DNA of 32,620 nucleotides from Accumulibacter sp. (lineage in GTDB: Bacteria > Pseudomonadota > Gammaproteobacteria > Burkholderiales > Rhodocyclaceae), in contig NZ_JAMTDQ010000022.1 of assembly GCF_023806635.1 (NCBI RefSeq), positions 1-32,620 on the forward strand. Reading direction: 5' to 3'. This document shows positions 10,027-18,048 of this stretch, one piece after another. The notes under the pieces were generated by a model. The model saw nothing but the letters and a program-made list of their open reading frames with translations. It ran no database searches and had not been told where the DNA came from. How positions within the stretch are numbered: the first letter of the stretch is position 1; every line of letters starts with the position of its first letter. The position numbers and the translations under genes were made by a program.

Positions 10027-11010
10027 GTGAAGGAACGTCAATACATCGCCCGCCGAGCCGCGGAATGGGAGGCCTGGGATCGCTGGCTGGCGCCGGCACG
10101 GGGGGCTCGCCCGGCAGCGCCGGCGGGTGACGCCGCCGGTGCCGCCGGGTTGCCACAGCGTTTCCGGCGGCTCTGTCACGATCTCGCGCTGGTGCTCGAC
10201 CGCAACTACTCGGCGGCCCTGGCGGAGGACCTGCACCGCCGCGTACTGGCGGCGCACCAGCGCATCTACGGCGCCGGCGAGCCGCAGGGGCAGGCCTGGC
10301 GACGCTTCTTCGGTGGCGACCTGCCGGCGCTGGTGCGCCGCGAGTGGCGGCTCGTGCTCGCCGCCGCCGTGCTTCTCCTGGTACCGCTGCTGGGCCTGCT
10401 GCTGCTGATCCAGGCCTGGCCGGATGCCGCCTTCCTGTTGCTGTCAGCGGAGACGGTCGGCGAGATCGAGGACATGTATTCGCCGACCGCGCGCCACCTC
10501 GGACGGCCGCGGGCGGCGAGCAGCGAGTGGGCGATGTGGGCCTTCTACATTGCCAACAACGTGCGCATCGACTTCCAGATCTTTGCCGGTGGCGTCGCTT
10601 TCGGACTGGGGACGATCTTCTACCTGATCTACAACGGCCTGCACATCGGCGCCATTGCCGGTCACCTGACGCAGATCGGTCATGTGACGACCTTCTGGGG
10701 TTTCGTTGCCGGGCACAGTGCCTTCGAACTGACCGGCGCCGTGCTGGCTGGCGCCGCCGGACTGAAGGTCGGCATGGCGCTGGTGGCGCCCGGGCGGCAA
10801 ACGCGGCTGGCGGCGTTGCAACAGCATGCGCGCGTCGCCGTGAAGCTCCTCTACGGTGCTGCCGCCCTGACCTTGCTCGCCGCCTTCGTCGAAGCCTTCT
10901 GGTCGCCCCGCCCCGAGGTTCCGTTCGCCGTCAAGATCGCCGTCGGCAGCGCGCTGTGGCTGCTGACCTGGGCCTACCTGCTGCTCGCCGGGCGCAACCG
11001 TGCGGCTTGA
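10027..11010 (+). CDS. SpoIIM-like (stage II sporulation protein M family) membrane protein
   Basis: This 327-aa polytopic membrane protein has a hydrophilic N-terminal segment of about 100 residues, then several helices. The first is LVLAAAVLLLVPLLGLLLLI near residue 110. The conserved family segment has NNVRIDFQIFAGGVAFGLG and the following YNGLHIG. Non-spore-formers carry such proteins next to MoxR-DUF58 genes, where they have no proven role. The start is GTG. Its end overlaps the DUF4129 gene by 11 bases. Confidence 0.85.
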   Translation: MKERQYIARRAAEWEAWDRWLAPARGARPAAPAGDAAGAAGLPQRFRRLCHDLALVLDRNYSAALAEDLHRRVLAAHQRIYGAGEPQGQAWRRFFGGDLPALVRREWRLVLAAAVLLLVPLLGLLLLIQAWPDAAFLLLSAETVGEIEDMYSPTARHLGRPRAASSEWAMWAFYIANNVRIDFQIFAGGVAFGLGTIFYLIYNGLHIGAIAGHLTQIGHVTTFWGFVAGHSAFELTGAVLAGAAGLKVGMALVAPGRQTRLAALQQHARVAVKLLYGAAALTLLAAFVEAFWSPRPEVPFAVKIAVGSALWLLTWAYLLLAGRNRAA

Positions 11011-12529
11011 GGACATCGCGGTCCGCCTGCGGCGGCGCAGTGCCCGGGAGGCCATCGACCTCGGTCAGGGCATGCTGCGGCAGTGGGCCGCACGCGTCTA
11101 CGGTGCGTGGTTCGCCACCTATTGGGTCGCCGGTCTGCTGCTGCTCGCCGTCTGGCCCTGGCCGGGATACGTGATCGCGTTGCTGTGGTGGCTGAAGCCG
11201 CTGTTCGACCGCGTGCTGCTGCACGTCTACAGCCGTTCGCTGTTCGGCGAGGCGTGCACCGTCGGCGATGTGCTGCGCGCACTGCCGCGCCTGTTGCGTG
11301 CGCCCGGGCTGATCTCCGGACTCAGCCTGCGCCGCTTCAGCCTGGCGCGCTCGCTGCTCCTGCCGGTCTGGCAACTCGAGGAACAGCGTGGCGCAGCGGC
11401 CCGCGCCCGCTTCGCGCTGCTCGGGCGGCGCTGCCACGGCCATGCCGCCTGGCTGACCTTTTTCTGCGCCAACATGTCTTCGGTCCTGCTGCTGTCGCTG
11501 CTCTTCGTGCTGCTTGCCCTGGTGCCGGGCGAGCATCCACAATGGTCACCATGGGACCTGCTCGGCGATGAGGAGTCGCGCTTCGGTCATCTGCTTGCCA
11601 CGCTTGGCTTCATGCTTGCCGAGACGATCATCGAGCCGCTGTATGTGGCCTCCGGCTTTTCGCTCTACATCAACCGGCGCAGCGAACTCGAGGGGTGGGA
11701 CATCGAGCTCGGTCTGCGGCGCCTGGCGCAGCGTCTCGAGGCCAAGCGCGTCGCCGCCGCATCGATGCTCGCCCTCGCCGTGCTGACCACCGGTGCCGTC
11801 TGGCTGTCGCCGGCGCCGGCTTTCGCGACCACACCGCCGGTGGACGCGCAAGCCGCCGGCGATGCGGGCGTGGCGGCGGCCGTGGTGGCGGTCAGGCCGC
11901 CGGCAGCGGCGCGCGAAGTGGTCGATGCCGTCCTTGCCGAACCGGTCTTCGGACAGATCCGCGAGGACTGGCGCTGGCGCTGGCGGCGGCAGGAGAGCGC
12001 CGTTGACGAGCCGCGGCATGACTGGCTGGCGACGCTGGCGGTCGTCGCCGAGAGCGTGGCCGAGTTCCTGCGCGGCCTGCTGTGGGTGTTCGCCGGGCTC
12101 GCCCTGGCGGCGCTGGTCCTGATGCTTGTCCGCTATCGGCCGCGACAGCCGGCGAGACGGTCGCAGCGCCTGCCCGAGTTCGTCGCCGGCGTCGACCTGC
12201 GGCCCACGGCACTGCCCGCCGCGGTCGCGACGGCGGCGGCTGCGGCGCTGGCGCGTGGCGCGACCGTCGAGGCCCTGAGCCTGCTCTACCGTGGAGCGTT
12301 GCGCAGCCTGATCGTGCAGCGGCAGATCGAATTCGCCGCCGGCGACACCGAGGAAGACTGTCTGCGCCGCGTCGCCGGGCAGGTGCCGGCCGCCGTCGAG
12401 CACTGTTTCGCCGAACTCGTCGAGGCCTGGCGCCTGGTCGCGTATGGCGGCTGGCCGCTGCCGGGGGCACGTGGCGAGCAGCTGCTGGCGGCCTGGCAGC
12501 GGCATTTCGACGGCAGCGGTGGGCAGTGA
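11000..12529 (+). CDS. DUF4129 domain membrane protein
   Basis: This 509-aa membrane protein has hydrophobic segments at about residues 40-62, 160-180, 196-215, 255-272 and 355-380. The soluble C-terminus (about 410-505) matches DUF4129, with ATVEALSLLYRGALRSL and the late EAWRLVAYGG. The middle region (about 275-345) is Ala/Pro-rich and probably periplasmic. DUF4129 proteins recur next to MoxR, DUF58 and DUF4350 genes. The GTG start overlaps the SpoIIM gene, and its stop overlaps the DUF4350 start by one base (TGATG). Confidence 0.85.
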   Translation: MRLEDIAVRLRRRSAREAIDLGQGMLRQWAARVYGAWFATYWVAGLLLLAVWPWPGYVIALLWWLKPLFDRVLLHVYSRSLFGEACTVGDVLRALPRLLRAPGLISGLSLRRFSLARSLLLPVWQLEEQRGAAARARFALLGRRCHGHAAWLTFFCANMSSVLLLSLLFVLLALVPGEHPQWSPWDLLGDEESRFGHLLATLGFMLAETIIEPLYVASGFSLYINRRSELEGWDIELGLRRLAQRLEAKRVAAASMLALAVLTTGAVWLSPAPAFATTPPVDAQAAGDAGVAAAVVAVRPPAAAREVVDAVLAEPVFGQIREDWRWRWRRQESAVDEPRHDWLATLAVVAESVAEFLRGLLWVFAGLALAALVLMLVRYRPRQPARRSQRLPEFVAGVDLRPTALPAAVATAAAAALARGATVEALSLLYRGALRSLIVQRQIEFAAGDTEEDCLRRVAGQVPAAVEHCFAELVEAWRLVAYGGWPLPGARGEQLLAAWQRHFDGSGGQ

Positions 12530-13662
12530 TGAGGAGGCGATTGCTGGCGGCCGGACTGCTCGCGTTGCTTGCCCTGGGCTCGCTCACGATCTGGCTTGTC
12601 GATCATCTCGAGCGTGTGCCGGTGTCCGTGCGCGAGGCGCCGCAAGCCGAGGCGCGGCGCAATCCGTATCTCGCGCTCGAGCGGCTGACCGCCGGCATGG
12701 GCGGCAGGCTGAGGCGGCAGTCCGATGCCCGTGTGCTCGACGATCCGCCAGCGGGAGCCACCCTTTTTCTCGACCGTCAGCGCGCGCATCTGCTGCCGCC
12801 GGAGCGTCTGCGTCGCCTGCTTGCCTGGGTCGCGGCGGGCGGTCACCTGATCGCGGTGGCGGAAGATTCGCAGCTCGCCGATCCGCTACTGGACAGTGTT
12901 GGCGTCGGCCGTGCGACCGGGGCAGTGGCCGAGATGCCGCGGCGACCCGCGTCGATCAGCGTGCAGCCGCCTGGCGGCAGCCGCCCGCTGCAGGTTGCCG
13001 CCAGCTGGCAGAAGCTCAGCGCCACGGCGCGGCAGCCAGCCTGGTCGGCTGGCGAGGACGGGCAGGAGGCGCAGATGCTGCAGTTCCGCATCGGCGAGGG
13101 GCGGCTGACGGTGGCCAGCGAACTTGACCAGCAGCTCGGCAACCGGCGAATCGGCGAGCTGGACCACGCCGAGTTCTTCTGGACGCTGATCGGTGGCGAC
13201 GAGGGCTCGCCGCCGCCGCAGGTTCTGCTGCTGTCGAGGCTGCAGATGCCGACGCTGTTCGAATGGCTCGCCGAGAACGCCCGCGCGGCGGCGTTTGCGG
13301 CGCTGCTCCTGCTGCTTCTCTGGCTGTGGCGCATCGTTCCCCGTTTCGGCGGCCTGCAGGCCGAGCCGGCGCCGTCACGCCGCGAACTGCGCGAGCACCT
13401 GGCGGCGGTCGGTCGCTACCTTTGGCGCTGCGGTCAGCTGGCGGCCTTGCTGCCGCCCGCCCGCGAGCATTTCCGCCACCGCCTCGGCCAGCGCCGACCG
13501 GGAATCGCCGGCCAAGCGCCAGCGGCGCAGGCGAGCCAGCTGGCAGCGCTTTCCGGTCTGCCGCCGGCGCGCATCACCGCCGCGCTGGCGGGTCACGCCG
13601 ACGGTCCGCACGCCTTCACCGACGCCCTGCGCACGCTGCGCGAGCTTGAACGGATCCTTTGA
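12529..13662 (+). CDS. DUF4350 domain protein
   Basis: This 377-aa protein has an N-terminal membrane anchor (about residues 5-25), a periplasmic domain, and a second membrane helix near residues 257-273 (AAAFAALLLLLLWLW) before a cytoplasmic tail. The periplasmic domain shows the pattern seen in DUF4350: NPYLALERL, a TLFLDRQRAHL strand and LLAWVAAGGHLIAVAE, like a glutamine-amidotransferase-type fold without catalytic residues. It is part of the MoxR cluster. The frame is open far upstream, but the ATG coupled to the DUF4129 stop is the sensible start. Confidence 0.85.
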   Translation: MRRRLLAAGLLALLALGSLTIWLVDHLERVPVSVREAPQAEARRNPYLALERLTAGMGGRLRRQSDARVLDDPPAGATLFLDRQRAHLLPPERLRRLLAWVAAGGHLIAVAEDSQLADPLLDSVGVGRATGAVAEMPRRPASISVQPPGGSRPLQVAASWQKLSATARQPAWSAGEDGQEAQMLQFRIGEGRLTVASELDQQLGNRRIGELDHAEFFWTLIGGDEGSPPPQVLLLSRLQMPTLFEWLAENARAAAFAALLLLLLWLWRIVPRFGGLQAEPAPSRRELREHLAAVGRYLWRCGQLAALLPPAREHFRHRLGQRRPGIAGQAPAAQASQLAALSGLPPARITAALAGHADGPHAFTDALRTLRELERIL

Positions 13663-13672
13663 GAACTCCACC

Positions 13673-14662
13673 ATGAACAGTCCAGCGATCAGCCTTTCGA
13701 CGGAGCAGTTGCAGCAGGCGGCGCAGTTGCTCGCCACCCTGCGCGGCGAGATGGCGAAAGCGGTGATCGGTCAGCAGGCGGTCATCGACGAGGTGTTGAT
13801 CGCGCTTCTTGCCGATGCGCATGTCCTGATCGAGGGCGTGCCGGGTCTTGGCAAGACCCTGCTGGTGAAGGCTCTGGCGAGGACCTTTGCCGGCGAGACG
13901 CGGCGCATCCAGTTCACTCCCGACCTGATGCCCTCCGACGTCGTCGGGCACACGCTGTTCGATGCGGCAACGGCACGCTTCGTCACCCGGCAGGGCCCGG
14001 TGTTCACTCATCTGCTGCTCGCCGACGAGATCAACCGGGCGCCGGCCAAGACGCAGGCGGCGCTGCTCGAAGCGATGCAGGAGAAGCAGGTGACGCTGGA
14101 GGGCAGCACGTCGCGCCTGCCGCAGCCGTTCATGGTCCTGGCAACGCAGAACCCGATCGAGCAGGAGGGAACCTATCCGCTGCCGGAGGCGCAACTCGAC
14201 CGCTTCCTGCTGAAGATCCGCATCGACTATCCGAGCGAGCAGGAGGAGATCGCCCTGACGCGGCAGGTGACCAGCGCCAAGACCGGTGCCGATCTCGACG
14301 TCGAGGCGGTGGCGACGCTGCTGCAACCGGCGGCCGTCGTCGAACTGCAGCAGTGGGCCGCACACGTGACGCTCGACGAGCGCGTTCTCGCCTACGCCGT
14401 GGCGATCGTTCGCGGCAGTCGCGATACGCCCGGCCTGGCCAGTGGCGCCGGGCCGCGCGGGCCGATCGCGCTGGTCCGCGCGGCGCGGGCGCGGGCGCTG
14501 ATCGGCGGGCGTGGCTTTGCCACCCCGGACGACGTCAAGGCCGTCGCCCTGCCGGCGCTGCGCCATCGCGTGACGCCGACCGCCGAGGCCGAGATCGAGG
14601 GGATGACTGCCGACGATCTGCTGCGCTCGCTGCTCGAGCGCGTGCCGGCGCCACGCCTCTAG
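13673..14662 (+). CDS. MoxR-family AAA+ ATPase
   Basis: This 329-aa AAA+ ATPase of the MoxR/RavA group acts as a chaperone-like motor on VWA-domain partners. Walker A is EGVPGLGKT (54-62) and Walker B LLLADEINR (114-122). The family segment ATQNPIEQEGTYPLPEAQLDRF carries the sensor 1 Asn and the pre-sensor insert, and GPRGPIALVRAARARAL lies in the lid with sensor 2. The upstream ribosome binding site is weak. The DUF58 gene, its usual VWA-like partner, follows after 8 bases. Confidence 0.95.
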   Translation: MNSPAISLSTEQLQQAAQLLATLRGEMAKAVIGQQAVIDEVLIALLADAHVLIEGVPGLGKTLLVKALARTFAGETRRIQFTPDLMPSDVVGHTLFDAATARFVTRQGPVFTHLLLADEINRAPAKTQAALLEAMQEKQVTLEGSTSRLPQPFMVLATQNPIEQEGTYPLPEAQLDRFLLKIRIDYPSEQEEIALTRQVTSAKTGADLDVEAVATLLQPAAVVELQQWAAHVTLDERVLAYAVAIVRGSRDTPGLASGAGPRGPIALVRAARARALIGGRGFATPDDVKAVALPALRHRVTPTAEAEIEGMTADDLLRSLLERVPAPRL

Positions 14663-14670
14663 ACTTCGCG

Positions 14671-15981
14671 ATGCTCCTGCCCGATCGTCCGCTCCTGCTG
14701 GCCGCCGGCTGTTGGCTGCTGCTGGCGGTGGCCGCTGCCGTCGTGCCCGCCTGGTTGCCTTTCTGGCAGGTCGCCGGCGTCGCCCTGGCTGCCCTGGCGG
14801 TCGCCGATGCGCTGGCTGCCCGCAGCCGGCGTGGCGAGGTCAGCGTGCAGCGGCAACTGGCGCACGCGATGCCGGTGGGGACCTGGCAGACCGTCGGCCT
14901 GCGTTTGCGCTGTGACAGCGCCGCTGCCCGCGGCTGGCTGACCGACGGCCACCCGGCGGCCTTCGCCAGCGACGGCCTGCCGCTGCGTTTTGCGCTCGCG
15001 CGCGGGCGCGGGCTGCGCCTGGCCTACCGCGTGGCGGTCAGCGAGCGCGGCCGACAGTGCTTCGACGGCATCACCCTGCGCCGCTCGTCGCCACTGCGCC
15101 TGTGGCAGATGCAGGAGCGGCTGCCGGCCCACGACGAGGTGCGGGTGTACCCGAACTTCGCGCGCATCGCCCACTACACGCTGCTCGCCACCGACAACCG
15201 GCTGTCGCAGATCGGCATCCTGCAGCGGCGGCGGCGCGGGCAGGGGATGGAGTTCCAGCAACTGCGCGACTACCGCCAGGACGATTCGCCGCGGCAGATC
15301 GACTGGAAGGCGAGTTCCCGCGTCAGCCGCATGATCTCGCGCGAATACGCCGACGAGCGCGACCAGCAGATCGTCTTCCTGCTCGACTGCAGCGCCCGCA
15401 TGCGCGCCCGCGACGGCGACCTGTCGCACTTCGACCATACCCTCAACGCCCTTCTCCTGCTCGCCTGGGTCGCCCTGCGCCAGGGCGACGCGGTCGGTCT
15501 CGCCACCTTCGGCCATGCGCGGCCGCGGGTTCTGCTGCCGGGCAAGACGGTGGCGACGGTCAACACGCTGATGAACGCGGTCTACGACCTCGAGCCATCG
15601 CTGCAGGTACCCGATTATCTCGCCGCCAGCGAGACGCTGAGCCACCACCTGCGCAAGCGGGCGCTGGTGATCCTGGTCACCAACCTGCGCGACGAGGACG
15701 ACGATACCCTGCTGCCGGCGGTGCGGCACTTGCGTCGCCGGCACGCGGTCAGCGTCGCCAGCCTGCGCGAACCGGTTCTCGATGAGGTGCTCGAGGCTCC
15801 GGTCGAGGACTTCCCTGCCGCCCTGCTGCGCGCCACCGGTCTCGAGTACCTGCAGGCCCGGCGGCGGCAACTGGCCCTGCTGCGCCACGGTGGCGTCGAG
15901 GTCCTGGATGTCAGTGCGAGCGAGTTGCCGGTTGTGCTGATCAATCATTACCGAGCCAGAAAGCGCGCGGGCACGCTATAG
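14671..15981 (+). CDS. DUF58 (VWA-like) protein, MoxR partner
   Basis: This 436-aa protein has two N-terminal membrane helices (about residues 8-27 and 31-48), a beta-rich segment, and the DUF58 signature GMEFQQLRDYRQDD followed by RQIDWKASSR. The VWA-like core begins FLLDCSARM, where the metal-site DxSxS is reduced to DxSxR. That is common in DUF58, so metal binding may be lost. It is the presumed client or adaptor of the adjacent MoxR ATPase at the inner membrane. The exact process served is unknown. Confidence 0.92.
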   Translation: MLLPDRPLLLAAGCWLLLAVAAAVVPAWLPFWQVAGVALAALAVADALAARSRRGEVSVQRQLAHAMPVGTWQTVGLRLRCDSAAARGWLTDGHPAAFASDGLPLRFALARGRGLRLAYRVAVSERGRQCFDGITLRRSSPLRLWQMQERLPAHDEVRVYPNFARIAHYTLLATDNRLSQIGILQRRRRGQGMEFQQLRDYRQDDSPRQIDWKASSRVSRMISREYADERDQQIVFLLDCSARMRARDGDLSHFDHTLNALLLLAWVALRQGDAVGLATFGHARPRVLLPGKTVATVNTLMNAVYDLEPSLQVPDYLAASETLSHHLRKRALVILVTNLRDEDDDTLLPAVRHLRRRHAVSVASLREPVLDEVLEAPVEDFPAALLRATGLEYLQARRRQLALLRHGGVEVLDVSASELPVVLINHYRARKRAGTL

Positions 15982-15982
15982 T
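15977..15982 (+). promoter_or_regulatory. Possible -10 box (TATAGT) before the BPSS1780-RDD pair
   Basis: TATAGT sits at the end of the DUF58 gene, 88 bases before the next ATG. No good -35 box is found, so it is only a weak hint that the last two membrane-protein genes have their own promoter. Confidence 0.2.
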
Positions 15983-16069
15983 ACGCGCCTGCGGACGGCG
16001 GCGCGACAGCGCCGCGGTGGTGACGACGACGATGGCGGCCATGGCGACGGCCGCGGCGCGGGGGGCGCG

Positions 16070-16849
16070 ATGAGTATCCAGGACAATCCATTTCAGACGC
16101 CGGTGGCGCGCCTGCAGGACCATGGCGAGCTGGTCGTAGGCGATTTCCAGGGCGGCGGTCGCCTGCTGCCGCTCAGCCACGGCTACCGCTGGCTGCAGAG
16201 GGGCTGGGAACTCTTCCGCACGGCGCCGGGGACCTGGATCGGCATCGCGGTCGCCTGTCTGGCGGTGTTGCTGATCCTCGGCAGCATGCCGTTCCTGAAC
16301 GTCGCCGTGAACCTGCTGGCGCCGGTGTTCATCGGCGGACTCAGCATCGGCTGCCGCGCCATCGAGGACGGGGAGGGCATCCGCTTCTCGCACCTGTTCG
16401 CCGGTTTCTCGCGGCGCCCGGGTACGCTGCTGATGGTGGGCCTGCTCTATCTTCTCGGCCTGTTGCTGATGGCCATCATCATCGGCGTGGTTGCCGCGCT
16501 GACCGGGGCGGTGGCCGTCGGCGCGGCGGACGGTGCGGGCGGCGAGGCGGCGCTGTGGACCTTCCTGCTGTCGCTCGGTGTGATGATCCTGGTGTTCACG
16601 CCGCTGGCAATGGCCGTCTGGCTGGCGCCGCCGCTGGTCGTACTGCACGACTTTTCGGCCAGCCAGGCGATCTGGACCAGCCTGCGCGTCGCCTTGCGCA
16701 ACTTTCCGCCGTTCATGGTCTATGGCGTCCTCGTCCTGCTCCTCGCGGTCTGCGCCAGCCTGCCGCTGCTGCTTGGCTGGCTGCTGCTGCTGCCGGTGAT
16801 CTACGCCTCGCTCTACGCCGCCTATCGCGACATCTTCTTCGCCGAGTGA
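16070..16849 (+). CDS. BPSS1780-family membrane protein
   Basis: This 259-aa polytopic protein has about six membrane segments (near residues 56-73, 75-95, 118-145, 161-185, 213-231 and 233-250). The N-terminal cytoplasmic NPFQTPVARL and the helix LSHGYRWLQRGWELF resemble the BPSS1780 family of uncharacterised betaproteobacterial membrane proteins. It is followed by an RDD gene through a GTGA overlap, so the two are likely coupled. Its function is unknown; the context suggests the same envelope system as MoxR-DUF58. Confidence 0.75.
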   Translation: MSIQDNPFQTPVARLQDHGELVVGDFQGGGRLLPLSHGYRWLQRGWELFRTAPGTWIGIAVACLAVLLILGSMPFLNVAVNLLAPVFIGGLSIGCRAIEDGEGIRFSHLFAGFSRRPGTLLMVGLLYLLGLLLMAIIIGVVAALTGAVAVGAADGAGGEAALWTFLLSLGVMILVFTPLAMAVWLAPPLVVLHDFSASQAIWTSLRVALRNFPPFMVYGVLVLLLAVCASLPLLLGWLLLLPVIYASLYAAYRDIFFAE

Positions 16850-17556
16850 CGGGCAGCGAGCGTCTGGATACGGTGCGCCGGCTGGCGACTCCCGAGGGTT
16901 GCATCATCGACCTGCGGCTGGCCGGTCCGGTGGTACGCGCGCGTGCCTGGCTGGTCGATTTCCTGATCCGCTTCGCTGTCTGGCTGCTGCTGGTGGTCGT
17001 CGCTTCCCGACTCGGCGACTTCGGCGCCGGCCTGCTCCTGCTCGCTGCCTTCCTTCTCGAGTGGATCTATCCGATCGTCTTCGAGATCTGGTTTCACGGG
17101 CAGACACCGGGCAAGAGGGCCTGCGGGCTGGCGGTGGTGCACGACGACGGGCGGCCGGTCGGCGGCAACGCGGGGTTCATCCGCAACAGCTTGCGCGCCA
17201 TCGACTTCCTGCCGCTGTTCTATGCCACCGGCTTCATCAGCAGCCTGCTTGACGCCGACGGCAAGCGGCTCGGCGATCTCGCCGCCGGGACGCTGGTGGT
17301 GCATGTCGGCAGTGGCCGCCGGCCGCCGATGAGCGCTGGCAGCGATGTCGGCAGCGAGCCACCGCCATGCGCACTCAGCCGTGAAGAACAGCTGGTACTG
17401 ATCGAGTTCAGCCAGCGGGCGCCGCTGCTGACGCCGGAGCGGGCCGCCGAACTGGCGGCGGCAGCCGGTCCCTTGCTGGCCGGCGTCGATGGCGAGGCGG
17501 CACCGTTACGCCTGCAGCGCATCGGCAGCTTCCTGCTCGGCAGCCGCGCGGGCTGA
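16846..17556 (+). CDS. RDD-family membrane protein
   Basis: This 236-aa protein starts at a GTG that overlaps the previous stop. The RDD domain covers about residues 20-155. RARAWLVDFLIRF holds the first conserved Arg/Asp pair, a second helix has LEWIYPIVFEIWFHGQTPGKRACGL split by the GQTPGK turn, and DADGKRLGDLAAGT ends the domain. RDD proteins are small membrane proteins, some implicated in ion exchange. The soluble tail is family-atypical and unassigned. RDD genes often border SpoIIM-MoxR clusters, but usually at the other end. Confidence 0.88.
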   Translation: MTGSERLDTVRRLATPEGCIIDLRLAGPVVRARAWLVDFLIRFAVWLLLVVVASRLGDFGAGLLLLAAFLLEWIYPIVFEIWFHGQTPGKRACGLAVVHDDGRPVGGNAGFIRNSLRAIDFLPLFYATGFISSLLDADGKRLGDLAAGTLVVHVGSGRRPPMSAGSDVGSEPPPCALSREEQLVLIEFSQRAPLLTPERAAELAAAAGPLLAGVDGEAAPLRLQRIGSFLLGSRAG

Positions 17557-17940
17557 ATTCGCCTCGCGGTCGCCGGCCATCACCGTCGGCGCCGGGCACT
17601 GACCGACGCAGAGGAATCGCGTCACCGAAGCACCGTGCGCGGTCGCCCCTTCCCTGACGGTTCGTTCCCCTCGGGTGCAGGCGTCGTCTGCCGCTGCCCG
17701 GCGGCGCCGAAGGCGGCGCTGCAGCGCTCTGCCGGCAGCATCCCGGGCGCCTGCCATCCGCCGGGGAGGCAGCCTGCCGTCCCCCTTCCTCTCGGCTGTC
17801 CTGCCGGCAGGCCGTGTTTGCGAACTGGCACTGTCCGGGCTTGCGCCGGTACCGTCATCAACCTGTCGGGTTTTTTTACAGTTATACCGTTCCGGCTGAT
17901 GAGGTATTCGCTCATAGTCTGATTTAATGGTCGAGCATCG
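17557..17940. other. Upstream region of the giant gene, no gene supported
   Basis: The first 300 bases are very GC-rich with short palindromes such as CCTGCCGGCAGG, and carry only unconvincing Arg/Ala/Pro-rich frames on both strands. From about 17870 the sequence becomes AT-richer, marked by a run of seven T at 17871-17877. The short arms AACC/GGTT just before that run could form a weak terminator for the RDD operon. This shift in composition marks the control region of the giant gene. Confidence 0.4.
17899..17915. promoter_or_regulatory. Inverted repeat ATGAG-N7-CTCAT, possible operator
   Basis: Perfect 5-base arms flank a 7-base centre (17 bases in total), about 30 bases upstream of the sigma-54-like -24 element. 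The size suits a dimeric regulator. Chance occurrence is possible. Confidence 0.25.
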
Positions 17941-17944
17941 ATTG

Positions 17945-17958
17945 GGCACGGATCTTGC
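17945..17958 (+). promoter_or_regulatory. Candidate sigma-54 (RpoN) promoter of the giant gene
   Basis: The sequence reads GGCACG-GATC-TTGC, matching the sigma-54 consensus TGGCACG-N4-TTGC except for the first T (here G). The key -24 GG (17945-17946) and -12 GC (17957-17958) are exactly 10 bases apart, as required. Transcription would start near 17970, leaving a leader of about 80 bases. No sigma-70 promoter of similar quality is visible. If real, transcription needs an enhancer-binding activator. Confidence 0.6.
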
Positions 17959-18005
17959 GTTGCGACGCTCATTCGAGCAGAGGGTTCGCGGAGCGGCACG
18001 CACGG

Positions 18006-18024
18006 ACTCCAGAGCACTCCAGAG
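18006..18024 (+). repeat. Direct repeat ACTCCAGAG x2 in the leader of the giant gene
   Basis: Two identical 9-base copies (18006-18014 and 18016-18024) lie one helical turn apart, just before the ribosome binding site. They could be a regulator or RNA-binding site, or simple slippage. Confidence 0.4.
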
Positions 18025-18035
18025 GTTGGCCTTTT

Positions 18036-18041
18036 AAGGGG
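18036..18041 (+). promoter_or_regulatory. Ribosome binding site of the giant gene
   Basis: AAGGGG lies 7 bases before the ATG at 18049. A GTG at 18046 is in frame but too close, so ATG is preferred. Confidence 0.75.
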
Positions 18042-18048
18042 ATTGGTG

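Noticed and set aside
12082-12528. Upstream extension of the DUF4350 frame (similar open extensions exist before the MoxR, DUF58 and RDD genes)
   Set aside because: These extensions overlap the preceding genes, whose frames carry clear domains; the starts at 12529, 13673, 14671 and 16846 fit domain beginnings and stop-start coupling.
17860-17877. Terminator at AACC-TGTCG-GGTT plus T-run
   Set aside because: Only a 4-bp stem, 300 bases after the RDD stop; too weak to list as a terminator, and the T-run may simply belong to the AT-rich control region.
17506-18017. Overlapping frames of 95-165 codons in the spacer before the giant gene
   Set aside because: Composition is typical of random GC-rich sequence (Arg/Ala/Pro), none has a good start signal, and the - strand ones cross the RDD gene end or the sigma-54-like site.
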